This document shows, piece by piece, positions 14,342-18,855 of a DNA stretch of 18,855 bases. The DNA lies in contig JAKSKA010000004.1 in assembly GCA_024401915.1 (NCBI GenBank), forward strand, positions 1-18,855. Reading direction: 5' to 3'. The position numbers and the translations under genes are program-made. The stretch's first letter is position 1. Each line of letters begins with the position of its first letter. The notes beneath the pieces are model-generated. The model saw only the letters and a list, made by a program, of their open reading frames with translations, was not told the origin of the DNA and searched no databases. The stretch comes from Bacteroidales bacterium (GTDB taxonomy: Bacteria > Bacteroidota > Bacteroidia > Bacteroidales > UBA932).

Positions 14342-17103
14342 AGAAAGGTGAGTTCATAGAGATAAAAGGCGCCCGCGCCCATAACCTGAAGAACGTCGAC
14401 GTCACCATCCCCCGGAAGAAGTTCGTCGTCATAACGGGACTGAGCGGCAGCGGGAAGAGTTCCCTCGCCTTCGACACCATCTACGCCGCAGGCCAGAGGC
14501 GCTATATGAACACCCTCTCCCCTTATGCAAAGCACTTTATGGGGATACTGGAGAAACCGGCCACCGAAAGCATCGAGGGGCTCAGCCCCATCATCGCGAT
14601 AGAGCAGAAGACGACGGGCAGCAACCCGCGTTCCACAGTCGGCACCATCACCGAAATCGCGGACTTCCTGCGCCTCCTCTTCGCACGGGCCTCGACAGCC
14701 TGGTCACCCGTCACCGGGAAGGAGATGGTGCGCTACAGCGACGCTCAGATCGTGGACCTCATAATAAAGGAAGACGGAGGCCGCAAGTGCCTGCTCCTCG
14801 CTCCGCTCGTGCGGGGCAGGAAGGGCCATTACCGCGAGCTCTTCGAGTCGATGAGGAAGAAAGGCTACACGGAGATAAGGGTGGACGGAGAGATCCTGCC
14901 GCTCGGGGAGATGGAGTCCGTGGACCGCTACAAGGCCCATTTCATCGAACTCGTCGTGGACAAGCTCAAGCCGGGGGCCGGGGACGAAGTGCGCATACGC
15001 CAGTCCGTCGAGAGGGCTCTCGCGCTCGGCAAAGGCTCCGTCGCGATAATGGAGCCGGGAGCGGAGGGCGACTCGGGACTGCGCCATTTCTCGAAACATC
15101 TCGTGGACCCGGAAAGCGGCATCTCCCTTCAGGAGCCCGCGCCCCACACGTTCTCGTTCAACTCCCCCGAAGGCTACTGCCCCCACTGCAAGGGGCTCGG
15201 AGTGATTCCCGACGTGAACCTGGACCACATCATCCCTGACCGCAGCAAGAGCGTCGCGGACGGCGCCATCGTGCCCCTGGGCAGCGTGCGCGGGAACAGG
15301 AAGTTCGAAATCATCCACTCCATCGCGAGGAAGCACGCCTTCTCGCTCTACGACCCGGTGGACACGCTCTCCGACGAGGACATCAGCCTGCTGGTGTTCG
15401 GCTCCGACGAGATGTTCCGCATCGGCGAAGGGATGCAGACCGAGATGGTCAGCTGGGGCGGAGTGGTCGATGACATCGAGGACAGGATCGTGTGTCCCGT
15501 CTGCAACGGCACGCGCCTGAAACCGGAGACGCAGTGTTTCAAGATTGCAGGGAAAACGATAACGGAAGTGTGCGCAATGGAGATCTCCGAACTCGCGGAG
15601 TGGATAGACGCACTTCCCGGCCAGCTCAGCCGCAAGGGCAACGCGATAGCGCACGACATAATCCGGGAGCTCTCGGACAGGGTCAGGTTCCTCATCGACG
15701 TGGGGCTCGAATACCTCAGCCTCGACAGGGCCACGGCAACGCTTTCGGGCGGCGAAGGCCAGCGCATCAGGCTGGCGACGCAGATAGGTTCCAAGCTCGT
15801 CAACGTGATCTACATACTCGACGAGCCGAGCATAGGCCTCCACCAGCGCGACAACCGCAAGCTGATCGCGTCGCTGAAGAAGCTCAGGGATGCCGGCAAC
15901 ACGGTGATAGTGGTCGAGCACGACCTGGAGACGATGCAGAGCGCGGACTGGCTGATAGACGTGGGGCCGGGAGCGGGAGAGAGCGGAGGGCGCATCTGCT
16001 ATAACGGCAGCGCCGACTGCAGCGGAGCCGACGCCCCGGAATCCGAGACGGTAAGATACCTCAAGGGCGAAAAGTGCATCGAAGTCCCGGCCCGGCGCAG
16101 AAGCGGCAACGGCCACACGCTGACGCTGACGGGAGCCTGCGGCAACAACCTGAAGGACGTGGAGGTCAGCTTCCCGCTCGGCTGCCTGATAGGCATCAGC
16201 GGAGTGTCCGGAAGCGGCAAGTCGTCGCTCATCAACGAGACCCTGATGCCCATTCTGAAAAGGAAATTCTACAACTACAAGGGCAAGCCGCTGCCTTACG
16301 GCGATATTCAGGGCATCGAATTCATAGACAAGGTCATAGAGATAGACCAGAGCGCCATCGGGCGCTCCCCCAGGTCCGATCCAGCCACCTTCACCGGAGT
16401 CCTCGACGACATCCGCAAGCTGTTCGAGGACACCCCTGACGCAAAGGTGCGCGGATTCAAGGCCGGGCGTTTCTCATTCAACGTCGCGGGCGGCCGCTGC
16501 GAGGAGTGCAAGGGCGCGGGGATCAAGGTCATAGAGATGAACTTCCTGCCTTCGGTGAACGTGGTCTGCGACCAGTGCGGGGGGAAACGGTTCAAGGAGG
16601 ACACCCTCGCCGTGAAATACAAGGGGAAAAGCATCTGCGACGTCCTGGAGATGTCGATAAGCGAGGCCTACGAGTTCTTCAAGGCCCATCCGAAGATTGC
16701 GCCGAAACTGAAGGCGATGGTGGACGTGGGACTCGGATACATTAGCCTCGGACAGTCCTCCGTGACGCTCTCCGGCGGCGAGAGCCAGAGGATGAAACTG
16801 GCCTCCGAGCTTTACAGGAAAGCCACCGGCAACACCCTCTATATGCTTGACGAGCCCACTACGGGGCTTCATTTCGAAGACATAAAGATATTGCTCGGAG
16901 TGCTCCGGAAACTTGTGGACCAGGGCAATACGGTAATAGTGATAGAACATAACCTCGACGTCCTGAAGAGCGTCGACCATCTTATCGATATGGGTCCGGA
17001 AGGAGGAAAGCGGGGAGGAAGGATCATAGCGAGCGGAACGCCCGAAGAGGTGGCGGCCGATCCGGATTCGGTAACTGGAAAATATTTAAAGGAAATACTA
17101 TGA
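14338..17103 (+). CDS. uvrA: UvrABC excinuclease subunit A
   Basis: A 921-aa ABC-type ATPase that, as a dimer with UvrB, finds bulky DNA lesions and loads UvrB in nucleotide excision repair. It has two nucleotide-binding domains: Walker A GLSGSGKSS (34-42) with signature LSGGEGQR (from 469), and GVSGSGKSS (about 622-630) with LSGGESQR (from 811). Walker B stretches are YILDEPSIGLHQRD and YMLDEPTTGLHFED. The C-terminal zinc module is intact (C721, C724, C744, C747). The first zinc module keeps only its second pair, C281 and C284 in GYCPHCKGLG; where the first CxxC is expected (about 20-25 residues earlier) the sequence reads HLVDPESG. The length is close to the 940 aa of E. coli UvrA. Start and end overlap both neighbours by ATGA junctions. 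Confidence 0.96.
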   Translation: MKKGEFIEIKGARAHNLKNVDVTIPRKKFVVITGLSGSGKSSLAFDTIYAAGQRRYMNTLSPYAKHFMGILEKPATESIEGLSPIIAIEQKTTGSNPRSTVGTITEIADFLRLLFARASTAWSPVTGKEMVRYSDAQIVDLIIKEDGGRKCLLLAPLVRGRKGHYRELFESMRKKGYTEIRVDGEILPLGEMESVDRYKAHFIELVVDKLKPGAGDEVRIRQSVERALALGKGSVAIMEPGAEGDSGLRHFSKHLVDPESGISLQEPAPHTFSFNSPEGYCPHCKGLGVIPDVNLDHIIPDRSKSVADGAIVPLGSVRGNRKFEIIHSIARKHAFSLYDPVDTLSDEDISLLVFGSDEMFRIGEGMQTEMVSWGGVVDDIEDRIVCPVCNGTRLKPETQCFKIAGKTITEVCAMEISELAEWIDALPGQLSRKGNAIAHDIIRELSDRVRFLIDVGLEYLSLDRATATLSGGEGQRIRLATQIGSKLVNVIYILDEPSIGLHQRDNRKLIASLKKLRDAGNTVIVVEHDLETMQSADWLIDVGPGAGESGGRICYNGSADCSGADAPESETVRYLKGEKCIEVPARRRSGNGHTLTLTGACGNNLKDVEVSFPLGCLIGISGVSGSGKSSLINETLMPILKRKFYNYKGKPLPYGDIQGIEFIDKVIEIDQSAIGRSPRSDPATFTGVLDDIRKLFEDTPDAKVRGFKAGRFSFNVAGGRCEECKGAGIKVIEMNFLPSVNVVCDQCGGKRFKEDTLAVKYKGKSICDVLEMSISEAYEFFKAHPKIAPKLKAMVDVGLGYISLGQSSVTLSGGESQRMKLASELYRKATGNTLYMLDEPTTGLHFEDIKILLGVLRKLVDQGNTVIVIEHNLDVLKSVDHLIDMGPEGGKRGGRIIASGTPEEVAADPDSVTGKYLKEIL

Positions 17104-18095
17104 CAAAGATCGAAGCAGCAAGGCAAGAATACGCAGACTGGTGTTCCGCCATCGGGATCGACACGATCCAGGCCCTCAACGAGACGCTGGAGGCGGGTTC
17201 CGGAATAGAGCTCATCAACCTCTGCGAGGCAAGGCAGGAGCGCAAATACGCGGGTATCGCTAATGAGATCTACTGGCGCAGGAAGAAGACAAGGATAGTG
17301 ATGATGTCGGGTCCCTCGTCGAGCGGAAAGACCTCCTCGTCGTTAAGGATCGCGCAGCAGTGCCGTGTGCTGGGCCTCACGCCCAAGGTTATCGAACTGG
17401 ACAACTTCTTCGTGGACAGGGAGCGCACGCCGAAGGACGAGAACGGGGAATATGATTTCGAGTCCCTGAACGCTATGGACATCGAGCTGCTCGGCACCAC
17501 CCTGAACGGGCTGCTCGCCGGAGAGGAGATGATAATCCCCAAATTCGATTTCGTCAATGGGAAAAGCATAATGGACGAGAGCAGGAGGATGAAGCTCGGA
17601 GAGAGCGATATGCTCTTTATGGAAGGGATCCACGCCCTCAACCCGGCCCTTACGCCCGGCGTGGACCAGAAGAAGATATTCCGTATCTACATTTCCGCTC
17701 TTTCCGCCCTTCCGGGAGGCGAGAAGGTCCACAACAGTACCACCGACAAGCGGCTGCTCCGCCGCATCGTGCGCGACAACCGCACCCGCGGCATCTCGCC
17801 CGAGGACAACATCCTCAGGTGGCCTTCCGTGCGCAGGGGCGAGACCCTCAACATCTTCCCCTTCGAGCCGTACGCGGACGTGGTCTTCAACTCTTCGACG
17901 CTCTATGACCTCCCCCTGTTGAAATACTACGCGGAGCCGCTTCTGTACGGTATATCAGAATCCTCCCCGGCCTATGGGAAGGCCAGGGAGGTATTGGAAT
18001 TCCTTAAGAACGTAAAGGCTCTGAAGCCGGCCGAGATAGCCGCGATCCCTCCCACCTCGATTATGAGGGAGTTCATAGGAGGGCAGACGCTTTAG
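17100..18095 (+). CDS. Uridine-kinase-like P-loop nucleoside kinase, short form
   Basis: A 331-aa protein of the phosphoribulokinase/uridine kinase family. The P-loop GPSSSGKTSS is at residues 71-80. ELDNFFVDRERTPKDENG and YDFESL follow, then EGIHALNPAL and TTDKRLLRRIVRDNRTRG, all close to the kinase half of the long bacterial nucleoside kinases. Those proteins are about 550 aa and carry TGS and threonyl-tRNA-synthetase-like second additional domains before the kinase. Here only the helical linker before the P-loop remains (1-65), so the protein is a kinase domain with a short leader. The gene starts in the uvrA stop (ATGA), so the short form is the natural product and not an edge artefact. 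The reaction is probably ATP- or GTP-dependent phosphorylation of a nucleoside, but this long-form group is poorly characterised. Its end overlaps the convergent OPA gene by 4 bp. Confidence 0.85.
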   Translation: MTKIEAARQEYADWCSAIGIDTIQALNETLEAGSGIELINLCEARQERKYAGIANEIYWRRKKTRIVMMSGPSSSGKTSSSLRIAQQCRVLGLTPKVIELDNFFVDRERTPKDENGEYDFESLNAMDIELLGTTLNGLLAGEEMIIPKFDFVNGKSIMDESRRMKLGESDMLFMEGIHALNPALTPGVDQKKIFRIYISALSALPGGEKVHNSTTDKRLLRRIVRDNRTRGISPEDNILRWPSVRRGETLNIFPFEPYADVVFNSSTLYDLPLLKYYAEPLLYGISESSPAYGKAREVLEFLKNVKALKPAEIAAIPPTSIMREFIGGQTL

Positions 18096-18855
18096 TTGAT
18101 TTCAGCCTGCTTGCGTTTCCAGTTGAAGACGGGGAGCACGAAAGAAATTACCGCTGCTCCGAGCCAGAACCAGGACACATAGGTGAAGTTGTGGACCTCG
18201 ACGCCGGCAGCGTTTACCACCTTCGGCACATTGTCGAGCAGCAGACCGGTGACTATGTTCTGGAGACCGGCTGCGGCGTAGGATGCCATACCGACGATGC
18301 CGAGAGCGGCACCGGTGGCCTTCCTGGGCACGAGATCGACGGCCATCAGGCCTCCGAGGAAGCTGATGAGCACTCCGATCGCGATGCCGAAGAGCACCAT
18401 TGCGAGTATGTTGACCCATTTCTGCGGACCGCCGAAGAGGAAGAGCGCGAGGGCGATCGCCTCGAGGATACCGGCCACGAAAGCGGGATATTTCCTGTCA
18501 CCCTTGAATACTGCGTCTGAGAGCCAGCCGCTCACGACTGTGCCGATGATGCCGAAGATCGGGTTGATGCCGATGATTGCAGCAGCGCCGGCAAGGTCGT
18601 AGCCCTTCGCCTCCTGGAGGAAGATGGTTCCCCATTCGTTGATGGCGTAACGGCTCATATACATAAAGGCGCTGGAGAGTGCGAGAATCCACACGCCCGG
18701 GTTGCGGATGACTGCAGCCTGGAGGCGCTTTGTCTCCGCTTTCTGTGCTGCAGCAGCCTCTGCGGCGCTGAGTGACGCCTTCTCGTTCTCTGCGTCATAT
18801 TCCTCCTGGGTCTTCTCTCCGGACAGGACCTCGATCGGTGCAAGTCCCTTGCTCT
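18092..18855 (-). CDS. OPA-family organophosphate antiporter, copy 3 (5' end outside window)
   Basis: The C-terminal 254 codons of a major facilitator protein; the frame is open to the right edge, so the N-terminal half lies outside. The segment begins in the central cytoplasmic loop (SKGLAPIEVLSGEKTQEEYD, then an A/E/K-rich stretch) and continues through six helices. SRYAINEWG corresponds to the second phosphate-binding arginine region of GlpT (RYGVLDW-type), placing it in the OPA family like the transporters at 1510-2823 and 5029-6396. The match is looser than between those two, with a longer loop and a GVEVHNFTYVSW insertion before the last helix. A GTG at 18694 is an internal codon, not the start. 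The substrate is unknown. Confidence 0.88.
   Translation of the reverse strand, partial: SKGLAPIEVLSGEKTQEEYDAENEKASLSAAEAAAAQKAETKRLQAAVIRNPGVWILALSSAFMYMSRYAINEWGTIFLQEAKGYDLAGAAAIIGINPIFGIIGTVVSGWLSDAVFKGDRKYPAFVAGILEAIALALFLFGGPQKWVNILAMVLFGIAIGVLISFLGGLMAVDLVPRKATGAALGIVGMASYAAAGLQNIVTGLLLDNVPKVVNAAGVEVHNFTYVSWFWLGAAVISFVLPVFNWKRKQAEIN

Noticed and set aside
14704..16116. Long open frame (470 codons) on the minus strand opposite uvrA
   Set aside because: It is antisense to a full set of conserved UvrA motifs. Its translation is rich in A, R, V, H and D without recognisable domains, as expected of a shadow frame in GC-rich coding DNA.
18092..18694. GTG at 18694 as the start of a short 200-aa protein
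   Set aside because: The frame stays open to the window edge and the upstream residues form the typical central loop of an OPA transporter, so the gene is cut by the window rather than short.

Overview
The window looks like a chromosomal segment of a GC-rich member of the Bacteroidota, most likely Bacteroidales. Three things support this. Intergenic regions carry the Bacteroidota -7 promoter element TAnnTTTG. Start codons lack Shine-Dalgarno sequences and follow AT-rich leaders. Gene content fits too: tandem deoxynucleoside kinases, a FucP-type sugar porter beside a ROK kinase, and a small beta-barrel protein. No rRNA, tRNA, CRISPR array, phage gene or transposase was recognised. Coding density is very high and no gene-free stretch exceeds about 180 bases.

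Left part (1-6396), organophosphate theme. After a repeat-rich spacer (1-179) come two overlapping minus-strand genes: an sn-glycerol-1-phosphate dehydrogenase (AraM/EgsA family) and an organophosphate:phosphate antiporter (OPA/GlpT-UhpT family). Divergent from them are rnhB, then a ZIP metal transporter on the minus strand. Next is a plus-strand pair: a HAD protein resembling eukaryotic-type phosphomannomutase, and, 4 nt downstream, a second OPA antiporter. A third, incomplete OPA antiporter sits at the right edge. Three OPA porters with a G1P dehydrogenase and a PMM-like enzyme suggest import and processing of phosphorylated polyols or sugars, although the substrates cannot be read from sequence.

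Middle (6460-13590). A secreted beta-barrel protein ends at a clear intrinsic terminator. Facing it is a six-gene minus-strand train: two tandem deoxynucleoside kinases, a long-chain acyl-CoA ligase, a FucP-family sugar porter, a ROK-family sugar kinase and an FKBP-type prolyl isomerase lipoprotein. The train ends at a strong terminator (7173-7209). A long, nearly perfect inverted repeat lies between the sugar porter and the ROK kinase.

Right part (13646-18855). A plus-strand operon, metallo-beta-lactamase-fold hydrolase, uvrA, uridine-kinase-like protein, is tied together by two ATGA stop/start overlaps. It diverges from the kinase train through tightly interlocked promoters, and its last gene overlaps the convergent OPA gene by 4 bp.

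There is no obvious defence or mobile system. The points most worth checking are the G1P/OPA/PMM-like cluster, the hairpin between porter and kinase, the rearranged intergenic repeat modules, the apparently leaderless divergent promoters, a UvrA lacking half of its first zinc site, and a uridine-kinase-like protein without the N-terminal domains of its long relatives.
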